Shown one piece after another: positions 45,294 through 55,635 of a stretch of 64,000 nt of DNA. The stretch is from Akkermansiaceae bacterium (GTDB taxonomy: Bacteria; Verrucomicrobiota; Verrucomicrobiia; Verrucomicrobiales; Akkermansiaceae): assembly GCA_018402445.1 (NCBI GenBank), contig JAGYIT010000014.1:1-64000 (forward strand), given 5' to 3'. How positions within the stretch are numbered: the stretch's first letter is position 1; each line of letters starts with the position of its first letter. The position numbers and the translations under genes were made by a program. Under the pieces are notes generated by a model. It worked only from the letters and a program-made list of their open reading frames with translations. It had not been told where the DNA came from and did no database searches.

Positions 45294-47576
45294 ATGGATC
45301 ACGATCACGGAACCGCCACGCTGCAGCGCCCCCCGGAGCGCCCCGGCTACACACTGAACCGGGAAAACTCGGACCGTGCGATCGAACTCGGGCTGGCGGA
45401 GGCGGATTGGTACCAATGCCCGGTGCCGCGCGAGGCCATGCGGCGCCTGCTGGTGCGAAGGGACGGCCCTGCGATCCGGGATACGGTCATCTGGTTCGGC
45501 CTGATTCTGGGAACCGCTTTCCTGACATTCAACTTCTGGGGGACGTGGTGGGCGGCGCTGCCATATCTAACATATGCCGCGCTGTATGCCTCCACCGCCG
45601 ACGCCCGCTGGCACGAATCGGGCCACGGCACCGCGTTCCGCACCGACTGGATGAACAATTTCCTCTACGAAATCGCCTCCTTCATGGTCATGCGCGAGTC
45701 AACGGTCTGGCGGTGGAGTCACACCCGCCATCACAGCGACACAATCATCGTAGGCCGTGATCCGGAGATTGCCGTGCCGCGCCCGCCGGATGTGAAAGGG
45801 CTGATCATGTCGGTCTTCGCTTTGACGACCTACCCAAAATATTTCCGACGGCTGGTGATTCACTCGTTTGGGAAAATGACGGAGGATGAGAAGCAGTATA
45901 TCCCCGAGACCGAGTTCCAGAAAATTTTCACCAAGGCGCGGATCCACCTCGCGATCTATGTCGGCGTGGTGGCGCTGGCGGTCGCCACGCGCAGCATTCT
46001 TCCGCTGATGTTCGTCGGCCTGCCGCACCTGTTCGGCACCTGGCTGATGTTGGTTTACGGGCATACCCAGCACACCGGCCTGGCAGAAAACGTCTTGGAT
46101 CATCGCCTGAACTGCCGGACGGTGAGGATGAACCGCCTGAACCGTTTCCTCTATTGGAACATGAACTATCACATCGAGCACCACATGTATCCGCTGGTGC
46201 CGTATCACGCGCTGCCGGAGCTGCATGAGGCGGTGAAAGACGATTGCCCCGAACCCTATCCGGGATTGTGGGAAACGTGGAAGGAGATCATCCCCACGGT
46301 GCTCCGGCAGGTGAAGGACCCGGCCTATCATGTGAAACGCAGCTTGCCTAAAACGGCGGCGAGCAAAGAGGAGGAAAAGCCGACATCCGAAGCGAAGCCG
46401 GACGCCGGGGGTTGGCTGGAGGTTTGTGCGGGCGCGGATCTGGGCATCGAGGATGTGATCCGCTTCGACCACGGCACGCGGACTTACGCCCTTTCCCGCG
46501 ATGACGAAGGTGAACTCCACGCCACCGACGGCGTCTGCACCCATGGCAACACCCATCTCGCCAACGGCCTGGTGAAAGGCAAGATCATCGAATGCCCGAA
46601 ACACAACGGACGCTTCAACCTCAAGGACGGATCACCGGCCAGAGCGCCGATCTGCCGCGGTCTGAAAACCTATCCCATCGAGGAGCGGAACGGCCGGATC
46701 TGGCTGAACGTGGCCAAGGCATCGGGTGGGGGCATGCGGGAACCGAAAACCCAAGAACTCAAAGTCGTGAGCAACCGCAGCGTGGCGACTTTCATCAAGG
46801 AACTCGTGCTGGAACCGGTGGATGAGGCCATCGATTTCCAACCCGGCGACTATCTCCAGCTCGACATCCCGAAATACGATGAGATCCGCTTCCGGGATTT
46901 CGACATCCCATCCCCCTACGCCGAGGTATGGGAGCGGCAACATGTCTTCGACCTGAAAGTTTCGAACCCCGGACCTGGTCGCCGCAACAACTATTCCCTA
47001 GCGTCCAATCCCAAGACCGAACGCCAACTGCGTTTCAACGTGCGCATCGCGACGCCGCCGCCGGGACAGGATTGCCCGCCGGGCATGGGATCGGCTTATG
47101 TGTTCGGCCTGAAACCGGGCGACCGCGTGACAGCCATCGGCCCCTTCGGTGATTTCCATATCAAACCGACCCAGCGCGAGATGCTTTATATCGGGGGCGG
47201 TGCGGGAATGGCTCCGCTGCGGGCGCACCTCGCGCATCTGTTCGAGAACGAGAAAACGCCGCGCAAGGTCAGCTACTGGTACGGGGCGCGGTCGAGGCAG
47301 GAGATCTTTTACGAGGATTACTTCGAAAACCTCGCCAAGGGATTCGGGAATTTCTCATTCCACATCGCCCTCTCCGATCCGCAGCCGGAAGATGGATGGA
47401 AAGGCCCGACCGGCTTCATCCACGAGGTCGTGCTGAGGGAATACCTCGATTCCCACCCGAACCCGAAAGCCGTCGAGTTCTACCTTTGCGGCCCGCCGAT
47501 GATGATCAAGGCCTGCACCCGGATGCTGGACGGAATGGGAGTCGAGCGGCAACAGATCGCGTTCGACGAGTTTTGA
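45294..47576 (+). CDS. Membrane di-iron desaturase/hydroxylase-Rieske-flavin reductase fusion
   Basis: 760 residues in three parts. Residues 60-310: membrane desaturase/hydroxylase with histidine boxes HESGH (107-111), HTRHH (143-147), HTQH (257-260) and HIEHH (293-297). Residues 375-475: Rieske domain with C415-x-H417 and C434-x-x-H437. Residues 485-760: NqrF/Bps-type ferredoxin reductase with NYSLASNP (FAD), GGGAGMAPLRAHL (NAD) and YLCGPP. Electrons from NAD(P)H would pass via FAD and the 2Fe-2S centre to the di-iron site in one chain. The context of sugar isomerases and sulfatases suggests action on a sugar-linked substrate, perhaps O-demethylation; this is speculation. Confidence 0.8.
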   Translation: MDHDHGTATLQRPPERPGYTLNRENSDRAIELGLAEADWYQCPVPREAMRRLLVRRDGPAIRDTVIWFGLILGTAFLTFNFWGTWWAALPYLTYAALYASTADARWHESGHGTAFRTDWMNNFLYEIASFMVMRESTVWRWSHTRHHSDTIIVGRDPEIAVPRPPDVKGLIMSVFALTTYPKYFRRLVIHSFGKMTEDEKQYIPETEFQKIFTKARIHLAIYVGVVALAVATRSILPLMFVGLPHLFGTWLMLVYGHTQHTGLAENVLDHRLNCRTVRMNRLNRFLYWNMNYHIEHHMYPLVPYHALPELHEAVKDDCPEPYPGLWETWKEIIPTVLRQVKDPAYHVKRSLPKTAASKEEEKPTSEAKPDAGGWLEVCAGADLGIEDVIRFDHGTRTYALSRDDEGELHATDGVCTHGNTHLANGLVKGKIIECPKHNGRFNLKDGSPARAPICRGLKTYPIEERNGRIWLNVAKASGGGMREPKTQELKVVSNRSVATFIKELVLEPVDEAIDFQPGDYLQLDIPKYDEIRFRDFDIPSPYAEVWERQHVFDLKVSNPGPGRRNNYSLASNPKTERQLRFNVRIATPPPGQDCPPGMGSAYVFGLKPGDRVTAIGPFGDFHIKPTQREMLYIGGGAGMAPLRAHLAHLFENEKTPRKVSYWYGARSRQEIFYEDYFENLAKGFGNFSFHIALSDPQPEDGWKGPTGFIHEVVLREYLDSHPNPKAVEFYLCGPPMMIKACTRMLDGMGVERQQIAFDEF

Positions 47577-47600
47577 CTTCCAGACATCCGGACCTCATCC

Positions 47601-48560
47601 ATGAAAACCCTGCTACTCATCCTCTCCGCCGCCACCCTCCTCGCCGCGAAACCCGAGCACGCCGCCGCAACCCTCCTTGCCGGGGAAAAATCCAACATCC
47701 CGCTCCCGCAGGACTCCGGGTTCCGCGTCGCCATCCTCGGAGACAGCATCACGTATGACGGCCGATGGCCCACCTTGGTGGAATCCGCCCTCCGCGCGAC
47801 TCCGGCCTTCTCCGGAGCGGAGATCGTCAACTTCGGGCTCTCGAGCGAAACAGTCTCTGGGCTTTCCGAACCGAGCCATGCCGGAGGGAGATTCCCGCGG
47901 CCTCATTTGCACGAGCGACTGGGACGAATCCTTGACGCCTTCAAGCCGACCCATGTCCTCGCGTGCTATGGCATGAACGACGGCATCTACATGCCGCTTG
48001 ACGAAGCGCGCCAGAAAGCCTTTCAGGACGGCATCATTCGCCTGAAGACGGAGATGGAGAACCGGGGCGCGAAACTCGTCGTCATCACCGCCCCGCTGTT
48101 CAACGGCGACAATCCGGCGACGGCTCCACAGGGCTACGATGCCGTGCTGGACGCCCAGGCAGAATGGTTGATGTCACAAAAGGACTGGCAGGTCATCGAC
48201 ATCCGTCCCGACCTCCGCGCCGCCATCGCGGCGGCGAAACGCAACGATCCGGATTTCGTCTATGCGCGCGACAAGATCCATCCGGGTCCACAAGGCCACG
48301 ACTTCATCGCGTCCTCTGTCACCCGACAGCTCTGGACGCTTTGGCAACTCCCGGAAAAACCGGCCTTGGCCGATGGCGAGGCATTATCCGTTCTGGCCAA
48401 GCGGGGCGGAATCCTCAAGCTCGCATGGCTCACTGAAACCCGTCACCTTCGTCCCGGAGTGCCCAAAGGCCTGCCGCTCAAAGAGGCCCGGACGCAGGCT
48501 GCCGGGTTATTGGATGCCTACCGCACGTTTCTCCCCGCTCCGGAACACGATCCCAGGTAG
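47601..48560 (+). CDS. Secreted SGNH/GDSL hydrolase
   Basis: 319 residues. Signal peptide MKTLLLILSAATLLA. Block I is VAILGDSITYDGRW with nucleophile Ser, the Gly block is SSETVSGLS, the Asn block is CYGMNDGIY, and the Asp-x-x-His block is DKIHPGPQGHDF. It is an esterase, probably removing acyl groups from a glycan. It follows the fusion gene by 24 bases and precedes the sulfatases, which fits deacetylation plus desulfation of the same polymer. Confidence 0.88.
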   Translation: MKTLLLILSAATLLAAKPEHAAATLLAGEKSNIPLPQDSGFRVAILGDSITYDGRWPTLVESALRATPAFSGAEIVNFGLSSETVSGLSEPSHAGGRFPRPHLHERLGRILDAFKPTHVLACYGMNDGIYMPLDEARQKAFQDGIIRLKTEMENRGAKLVVITAPLFNGDNPATAPQGYDAVLDAQAEWLMSQKDWQVIDIRPDLRAAIAAAKRNDPDFVYARDKIHPGPQGHDFIASSVTRQLWTLWQLPEKPALADGEALSVLAKRGGILKLAWLTETRHLRPGVPKGLPLKEARTQAAGLLDAYRTFLPAPEHDPR

Positions 48561-48586
48561 CGATCCCTCGCCCCATCCACCACGAT

Positions 48587-49879
48587 ATGAAAAAAACCCC
48601 CATCCTCATTCCGTTGATCATGTCGGCGGCGCTTTGGCATTCACCGGGCCTCGCCGCAGAAAAGCCCAACATCATCCTCATCATGGCGGATGATCTCGGC
48701 TACGGCGACATCAGCGCTTTCGGGAATGAGACGATCAAGACCCCGCACATTGATTCCATCGCCAGCCGCGGCGCGAAGCTCACCGATTTCCATTCCAACG
48801 GTGTCGTCTGCTCGCCCACGCGCGCCGCACTCCTCACCGGCCGCTATCAGCAACGCTCCGGGATCACCGGAGTGATCACCGCCAAGAGCAACCGTGACGA
48901 TGGCCTCGCCCTCGACGAGGTCACCTTCGCCGAAGCCCTCTCGAAGGCCGGCTACGCCACCGCCCTTTTCGGAAAATGGCACCTCGGCTATGACCCCGGG
49001 TTCAATCCGGTCAAACAGGGGTTCGACGAGTTCAGGGGATTCGTGTCGGGCAACGTGGATTACCATCGCCACATCGATCAGGCCGGTTTCCGCGACTGGT
49101 GGCTGCAAGCCGAACTCAAGGACGACCCCGGCTACCTCACCGATCTCATCACCGGATACTCCCTGGATTTCATCGACCGCCACCCGGACAAGCCTTTCTG
49201 CCTGTTCCTCTCCCATGGCGCTCCCCATTACCCCTTGCAAGGCCGCAAGACTCCTGGGTTCCGCACGGAGGGAAATACCAAGGTCAATGTGCCCGTCAAA
49301 GACCCGCAAGGCATCTACAAGGAGATGATCGAAGTGATGGACGAAGGCGTGGGGCGCATTCTCGACAAGCTCCGGGAGCAAAAGAGGTTGGACAATACGC
49401 TCGTCATCTTTTGTTCCGACAACGGCCCCGCAGCCGAGGGAAGCGCCGGGCCATTGCGCGGGAAAAAAGGACAGGTCTGGGAAGGGGGGCACCGCGTGCC
49501 GGCTTGCGTGATGTGGCCGCAACGCATCCCCGCCGGGCAAACCATCGGCGAGACCATGATGACCATGGATCTCTTCCCCACCTTCCTGAGCGCCGTCGGC
49601 GTGACGGAATACGAAGGCCCGGCATTGGACGGAGTGGACCTGCTGCCGACCCTTTCCAAAGCCAGCCCCATGCCGGAACGCATGCTCTTCTGGGACACGG
49701 GGCGCGGCTGGGCCGTCCGCAGCGGAAAATGGAAGCTCGTTGGCATCGGGAACGACGGACAACTTTTCGATCTCGTCGGGGATCTTGCTGAATCAAAAGA
49801 CATCGGGAATGATCACAAAGCAAAGAAGCAGGAACTCATCAATGCCTACAAGGACTGGAAATCGAAAGTCACTCCATGA
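48587..49879 (+). CDS. Secreted sulfatase
   Basis: 430 residues with a signal peptide ending near SPGLAAEKPNIILIMADDLGYGD. The formylglycine motif is VVCSPTRAALLTGRY (Cys type). GKWHLGYDPGF and SDNGPAAEG are the later metal and sulfate sites. It starts 26 bases after the esterase gene, and its stop overlaps the next sulfatase start (ATGA). A secreted type I sulfatase. Confidence 0.92.
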   Translation: MKKTPILIPLIMSAALWHSPGLAAEKPNIILIMADDLGYGDISAFGNETIKTPHIDSIASRGAKLTDFHSNGVVCSPTRAALLTGRYQQRSGITGVITAKSNRDDGLALDEVTFAEALSKAGYATALFGKWHLGYDPGFNPVKQGFDEFRGFVSGNVDYHRHIDQAGFRDWWLQAELKDDPGYLTDLITGYSLDFIDRHPDKPFCLFLSHGAPHYPLQGRKTPGFRTEGNTKVNVPVKDPQGIYKEMIEVMDEGVGRILDKLREQKRLDNTLVIFCSDNGPAAEGSAGPLRGKKGQVWEGGHRVPACVMWPQRIPAGQTIGETMMTMDLFPTFLSAVGVTEYEGPALDGVDLLPTLSKASPMPERMLFWDTGRGWAVRSGKWKLVGIGNDGQLFDLVGDLAESKDIGNDHKAKKQELINAYKDWKSKVTP

Positions 49880-51358
49880 AACCGCTCCTCATACTCATCG
49901 CATCCGCCGCAACCCTCCTCGCCGCCGAAAAGCCAAACATCATCTTCATCATGACCGATGACCAAGGCTACGGCGACGCCAGTTCCTACAACCCCGAATC
50001 GAAGATCTCCACCCCCGGCATCGACCGCATCGCCAGGGAAGGCCTCCGTTTCACTGACGCCCACAGCGGCTCCGCCGTCTGCACGCCGACTCGCTACGGC
50101 CTCCTGACAGGCCGCTACTCATGGCGCAGCCGCCTGCAATCCGGCGTGATGGTCACGGGAGATAAAAAAGGCTGCCTGATCGATTCATCCGTCCTCACCG
50201 TTCCCGAATTCCTCAAACAGCACGGCTACCAAACCGCTATCGTGGGCAAATGGCATCTCGGATACCATTACGAATTCCCCGAAGGAGAAAAAGGACTCAG
50301 GAACATCTCCACGAAAAAACCCTACGGCAATTTCAAGGCACTCGCGGCTCCCATCGGCTCGAAAATCATCGACGGGCCGGCAGAGCATGGCTTCGATGAG
50401 TTCCACGGCTTCCACCACGCCCGTGAAATGCATTCCTGGGCCGTAAATGACACGGTCACGGAAACCATCCCGCTCGATCAGGTCATCACCCGCTGCACGG
50501 ATGAGAGCATCCGCTTCATCGAGGAGCAGTCGAAGATCCCGGAACCCTTCTTCCTCTACCTCGCCCTCGGCTCCCCGCACACGCCCATCGTGCCGTCCGA
50601 CGAGTGGGTCGGAAAAAGCGGCATCGGCACCTACGGGGACTTCGTCATGGAGACGGATCACGCCACCGTGCGGATTCTCGAAGCCCTCGACCGCCTCAAA
50701 ATCGCCGACAACACGCTGATCTTCTTCACCACCGACAACGGCTGCTCGCCCCAGGCGAAGATCCCAGAGTTGCTGAAAAAAGGCCACGACCCGAACTATT
50801 CCCTGCGCGGCATGAAATCCGACGCCTGGGACGGCGGCCACCGCGTGCCCTACGTAGTGCGCTGGCCCGGCGTGATCGAACCCGGCCGCGTTTCCGACGA
50901 GGTCATCTGCCACAACAACCTCATGGCCACCTGCGCGGAAATCCTCGGCGCGAAACTCCCGGATGACCGCCGGCGTGGACAGCTTCTCCATCCTTCCCGT
51001 GCTGCGCGGCGAGGAGACGAAGGAACCAACCCACCCTTTCGTCATCCACCACTCCATCTCCGGCCGTTTCGCGATCCGCAAGGGCGATTGGAAATTCATC
51101 GCCGCCAAAGGATCGGGCGGATGGTCGAAAGGCGGCGACGGCAAAGCGTTCCAGCTTTACAACATGGCGGATGACCGCAAGGAATCGAACAACCTCGTGG
51201 ACGAAAAACCGGAAATCGCCGCGGCCCTCACCAAACTGTTAGAAACCGCCGTAGCCGAAGGCCGCACCACGCCCGGCCCGGAACAAAAGAACGACGTCGA
51301 TGTCATCGTATGGAAGGATGGCAAGGAAGCGATGCGGCAAAACACCAGGAAAAAATGA
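49876..51358 (+). pseudogene. Secreted sulfatase, split by one-base insertion
   Basis: Starts in an ATGA overlap. Signal peptide MKPLLILIASAATLLAA, then KPNIIFIMTDDQGYGD and the Cys-type motif AVCTPTRYGLLTGRY, GKWHLGYHYEFP, TDNGCSPQ, SDAWDGGHRVPY. The frame breaks at about 50967; removing one C gives KLPDDAGVDSFSILPVLRGEE and the reading continues to 51358, about 493 residues. The catalytic half is intact, so only the C-terminal substrate part would be lost if the break is real. Confidence 0.85.
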
Positions 51359-51371
51359 AACTCCCTAACCC

Positions 51372-52857
51372 ATGAAATCCATCATAATCACCATCGCACT
51401 CATCCTGCCGCTGGCCGCCGCGGAAAAGCCCAACATCCTCATCCTCTACGCCGATGACATCGGCTTCGGAGACCTCGGCTGCTACAACCCGGATTCGAAA
51501 ATCCCCACTCCCCACCTCGACAAGCTCGCCTCACAGGGCATGCGTTTCACCGACGCCCACAGCTCCTCCGGCATCTGCACACCCTCGCGTTACGCCATGC
51601 TCACCGGCCGCCACCACTGGCGAGACTTCCACGGCATCGTCAACGCCTTCGGAAAATCGGTGTTCAAACCCGGGCGCCTCACCCTCCCAGAAATGCTCCA
51701 GGCCGAGGGATACCAGACCGCCTGCATCGGAAAATGGCACCTCGGCTGGAATTGGGACGCGATCCGCAAGCCCGGATCGAAGAAAAACGCCATCGGCTTC
51801 GATGATTTCGATTGGTCGAAACCCATCCCCGACGGCCCGCTCGCCCACGGCTTCGACCACTACTTCGGCGATACCGTCATCAATTTTCCACCCTACTGCT
51901 GGATCGAGGACGACACGGTGCTCACACCTCCAGACACCATGATGGATCACGGCGAAATGGAAAAAGATCAAGGAAGGCAACTGGGAATGCCGCCCCGGCC
52001 CCATGGTCACCGGCTGGGATCCCTACGAAAATATCCCGGAAACCACCCGCCGCGGCGTCGGATACATCAACTCCCGGAAGGACTCCGACAAACCCTTCTT
52101 CCTCTACTTCGCCTACCCTTCCCCCCACGCCCCCATCATTCCCAATGACCGGTTCGACGGCAAATCCAAGGCAGGCCCCTACGGAGATTTCGTTTACGAA
52201 ACCGACGACTCCATCGGCCAGCTCCTCAAGGCGCTGGAAGATAGCGGCCAGGCCGAAAATACCATCGTGATTTTCTCCGCCGACAACGGGCCCGAGCACT
52301 ACGCCTACGCTCGCGACGTGAAATTCGGACACTGGTCATCCCATCCCCTGCGCGGCCTCAAACGCGACATCTACGAGGGCGGCCACCGCGTGCCCACCAT
52401 CATCAAATGGCCCGGCGTCACCGAACCCGGCACCGTCAACGGCGCGCTCGTCTCGCAGATCGACTTCATGGCCACACTCGCCTCCGCACTCGGCCACGAA
52501 CTCCCCGCGAGCGCCGCCGAGGACTCCCACGACCTCCTGCCCCTGCTCAAGGGCGAGACCGATTCCGTCCGCACCACCCACATCCACAACACGAACGCGA
52601 ACGGATACGCGATCCGCGACGGCAAGTGGCTGCTCATCGACGCGAAGTCCGGTTACCTTTCCAATGTGGGCAAAGGCTGGGAGGAACGCCACGGCTACAA
52701 GCCCGACAAACAAGCCGTGCAACTCTTCGACCTCGGGAAAGACCTCGCGCAAAAACACAACCTCGCCGACGAGCACCCGGAACGCGTCGCCGAACTCCAG
52801 GCGCTCCTGAAAAAAATCCGAGACCAAGGCCACTCCGCCCCGCGACTGGCTAACTGA
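51372..52857 (+). pseudogene. Secreted sulfatase, split by one-base insertion
   Basis: Signal peptide MKSIIITIALILPLAAAEKPNILILYADDIGFGD, Cys-type motif GICTPSRYAMLTGRH, GKWHLGWNWD. The frame breaks in AAA at 51955-51957; removing one A gives [17 protein letters not shown] and then [16 protein letters not shown] to 52857, about 494 residues. SADNGPEHY and [14 protein letters not shown] complete the active site. Third in a run with the two upstream sulfatases. Confidence 0.85.
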
Positions 52858-53124
52858 AAGTTCTAACATCCAAAATCAACCATCATCAATCGTAAATCGA
52901 ATCGAGCGCTAAGCATCTGGATAAAAAGCGCGCCGCCTACCTCGCCATAGTCACGATCATCGACCAAGGCTTGCGGCGCATTGCCTATGGGAGCACACTG
53001 TCGTGATGCGCCGCCAGAGCGTATCCCAGGCGGAGTTCCTAGAGGATGGGATGTCGGTCTCTGGCACGCGTGAAATTACGGGTTGCCGCTGATTTCACGG
53101 GCGCATAAGAATCGCGCCCCTCCG

Positions 53125-55437
53125 ATGTCCGAACTTTCCGCCCAACTCACCGACCGCTCCCGTCCGATCCATATCCACCTCATCGGCGTGGCTGGCTCCG
53201 GCATGAGCGGGCTCGCATTGCTGTTACTAGGCATGGGACACAAGGTCTCCGGCTGCGACCGCGTGACCACCTCCGAGACACACCGCATGCAGTGTCTCGG
53301 CCTGCATTTCTCCTTCCCGCAGACGGAGTCCTCCTGCGCGGGCGCGGATCTCGTCGTCTATTCCTCCGCGATCCGCCCGGGAAATCCCACTTACGACGCA
53401 GCGGTGAAAATGGGCATCCCGATGATCCGCCGCGCGGAATGCCTCGCCGCCATCCTCCACACCAAGGCGGGCATCGTCATCTCCGGCACCCACGGCAAAA
53501 CCACCACATCCTCGATGACCGCCCACATCCTCCGTGAATGCGGGCAGAAGCCCTCGTATTACGTCGGCGCGGAAATCCCCATCCTCGGCGCGAACGCCCG
53601 CTGGGAGCAGGAAGGCCGCTCCATGGTTGCGGAAGGCGATGAATCCGACGGCACCCTCGCCCTCTACCGCCCCGAACATTCCGTCATCCTCAACATCGAG
53701 GCCGAGCACCTCGACTTCTACCGCGACCTCGACCACATCAAACAGGTCTTCACCACCCTCGCCGACCAAACTACCGGAAACATCGTATATTGCGCCGAGG
53801 ATCACGTCGCCAGCGAGATCTGCGCCGCCCGCGCGAACGCCCTCTCCTACGGCTGGGAAAGCTCCTCCGAGAAAACGAACTACACCGCCTCCGACATCCG
53901 CGATCTCAAAGGCTCTTCCGCCTTCACGGTCAAACGGGACGGCAAGGCTCTCGGCGACATCGAGCTCGCAATCCCCGGCGAGCACAACATCCTCAACGCC
54001 CTCGCAGCCATCGCCATCGCCGACCTCTGCGGCGCGGAGTTCTCCCTCATCGCCCGCGCGCTTTCCTCCTTCGCCGGTGCCAAGCGCCGTTTCGAAACCA
54101 AATATCTTTCGCCCTCCTGCCGCATCGTCGATGACTACGGACACCACCCCACCGAGCTCGCCGCGACGCTGCAGACCGCACGCTCGCTCAAACCTTCGCG
54201 CCTCGTCGTCCTTTTCCAACCCCACCGCTACACCCGCACCCAGGCGCTCGCCGATGATTTCGGAAAAGTCCTCCAGGCCGCCGATCTCGTCTTCATCACC
54301 GATGTCTATCCGGCCTCCGAGCCGCCCATCCCCGGCGTCACCGGCCAGACAATCGTTGACGCCATGAAAATCCACGGCGACATCCCCTCAAAATTTCTCC
54401 CCAATCTCGAATCCGCCCACCACAGGGTCGGCAACGCCCTCGAACCAGGCGATCTCCTCATCACCCTCGGCGCGGGCAATGTCCACGAGGTCGGCACCCG
54501 CCTCGCCGCCGACCTCAAGATCCTCGACGAGATGCGCGCCCTCATGCCCGCCGGTGAGATCGACGGGAAACTCTACGAGCCGATGCGCAAACATACCACG
54601 CTCCTAGTAGGTGGCCCCGCGCAATACTGGGTGGAGCCGCACTCCTTCTACGCCTTCGCCTTCCTCGTGGACTACTGCCGCGAGCGCGGCATCCCTATCC
54701 GCGTCGTCGGCCGCGGATCGAACCTCCTCGTGCGCGACGGCGGCATCCGCGGCGCGGTGATCCACCCCACCGGCGGCGCGTTTTCCGAGCTATCCATCGA
54801 TTCGAAAAGCCATGTGGTGGCGGGCGTCGGTGTGCGCCTCAAGAAACTCGCCTCCTACGCGGGAGCCCACGGCATCGGCGGCTTCGAGTGGATGGAGGGC
54901 ATCCCCGGAAACGTCGGCGGCTCCCTGCGCATGAACGCCGGCGCGATGGGTATCGATACCTTCGACCAGGTCGTCCGCGTCACCTTCCTCGATGAGGACG
55001 GCGTGATCCGCACACGCGAGCGCGAGGAGATCGCCGCCACCTACCGCAACGTCCAGGAGCTACGCCGAAACTTCGCACTCCAAGCCGTCTTCAAGGGGAA
55101 AAACGACAGCCACGAGAACATCAGGCAGCGCTGGCAGGAATCCCGCGACAAACGCAAGGAAACCCAGCCTGTCGCCGCCTCCGCCGGCTGCACCTTCAAG
55201 AACCCGCTGGAAATCGCAGCCGGCCGCCTCATCGACTCACTCGGCCTCAAAGGCACCTCCATCGGCCAGGCCGCCGTCTCCGAAGCCCACGCCAATTTCA
55301 TCGTCAACAACGGCAAAGCCACCGCCTCCGATATCCTGAAACTCATCGAGTCCATCCAGAAAACTGCAAAGGAAGAACGCGGCGTCGATCTCGAAACCGA
55401 AGTCAAAATCATCGGCGACGACGAGACGCAGTTTTAA
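53125..55437 (+). CDS. murC-murB: MurC-MurB fusion (UDP-MurNAc-L-Ala ligase and UDP-MurNAc reductase)
   Basis: 770 residues from ATG 53125. Residues ~14-465: MurC, with IHLIGVAGSGMSGLA, the ATP loop GTHGKTTTSSM, GDESDGTLALYRPE and DDYGHHPTELAATL. Residues ~490-770: MurB, with the FAD loop GRGSNLLVRDGGIRGAVI, GIPGNVGGSLRMNAGA, TYRNVQELRR, and catalytic GCTFKNP and EVKIIGDD. The two steps are consecutive: MurB makes UDP-MurNAc and MurC adds L-Ala. Order is reversed within the chain. It precedes ddl, so cytoplasmic peptidoglycan precursors are made here. Confidence 0.93.
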   Translation: MSELSAQLTDRSRPIHIHLIGVAGSGMSGLALLLLGMGHKVSGCDRVTTSETHRMQCLGLHFSFPQTESSCAGADLVVYSSAIRPGNPTYDAAVKMGIPMIRRAECLAAILHTKAGIVISGTHGKTTTSSMTAHILRECGQKPSYYVGAEIPILGANARWEQEGRSMVAEGDESDGTLALYRPEHSVILNIEAEHLDFYRDLDHIKQVFTTLADQTTGNIVYCAEDHVASEICAARANALSYGWESSSEKTNYTASDIRDLKGSSAFTVKRDGKALGDIELAIPGEHNILNALAAIAIADLCGAEFSLIARALSSFAGAKRRFETKYLSPSCRIVDDYGHHPTELAATLQTARSLKPSRLVVLFQPHRYTRTQALADDFGKVLQAADLVFITDVYPASEPPIPGVTGQTIVDAMKIHGDIPSKFLPNLESAHHRVGNALEPGDLLITLGAGNVHEVGTRLAADLKILDEMRALMPAGEIDGKLYEPMRKHTTLLVGGPAQYWVEPHSFYAFAFLVDYCRERGIPIRVVGRGSNLLVRDGGIRGAVIHPTGGAFSELSIDSKSHVVAGVGVRLKKLASYAGAHGIGGFEWMEGIPGNVGGSLRMNAGAMGIDTFDQVVRVTFLDEDGVIRTREREEIAATYRNVQELRRNFALQAVFKGKNDSHENIRQRWQESRDKRKETQPVAASAGCTFKNPLEIAAGRLIDSLGLKGTSIGQAAVSEAHANFIVNNGKATASDILKLIESIQKTAKEERGVDLETEVKIIGDDETQF

Positions 55438-55440
55438 AAT

Positions 55441-55635
55441 TCAATTTTCAACCTTCAACTTTCAATGAAGAATCATAAACCACGGATTTCACGGATCGAC
55501 ACGGATGGCGCTCCGCATTTCCCGATCTCTTCAACCTCTTTATCCGTGATAATCCGTGAAATCCGTGGTCGAAAATCTTTTCTTTTCGCTACTGTAGAAG
55601 CACTGTCTTGAAATTTGAATTTTGAAACTTGAAGC
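55441..55635. repeat. Intergenic inverted-repeat element (CACGGATTTCACGGAT type)
   Basis: Left arm 55478-55506 (ACCACGGATTTCACGGATC...) matches the reverse complement of 55542-55569 (...GTGAAATCCGTGGT). Outer flanks are tracts AATTTTCAACCTTCAACTTTCAA and TTGAAATTTGAATTTTGAAA, themselves near inverted copies. The whole murCB-ddl spacer is thus nested palindromes. Confidence 0.8.

Noticed and set aside
53227..54375. 382-codon minus frame opposite murC
   Set aside because: It is antisense to a clear MurC domain and is Gly/Asp/Val-rich without domain features.
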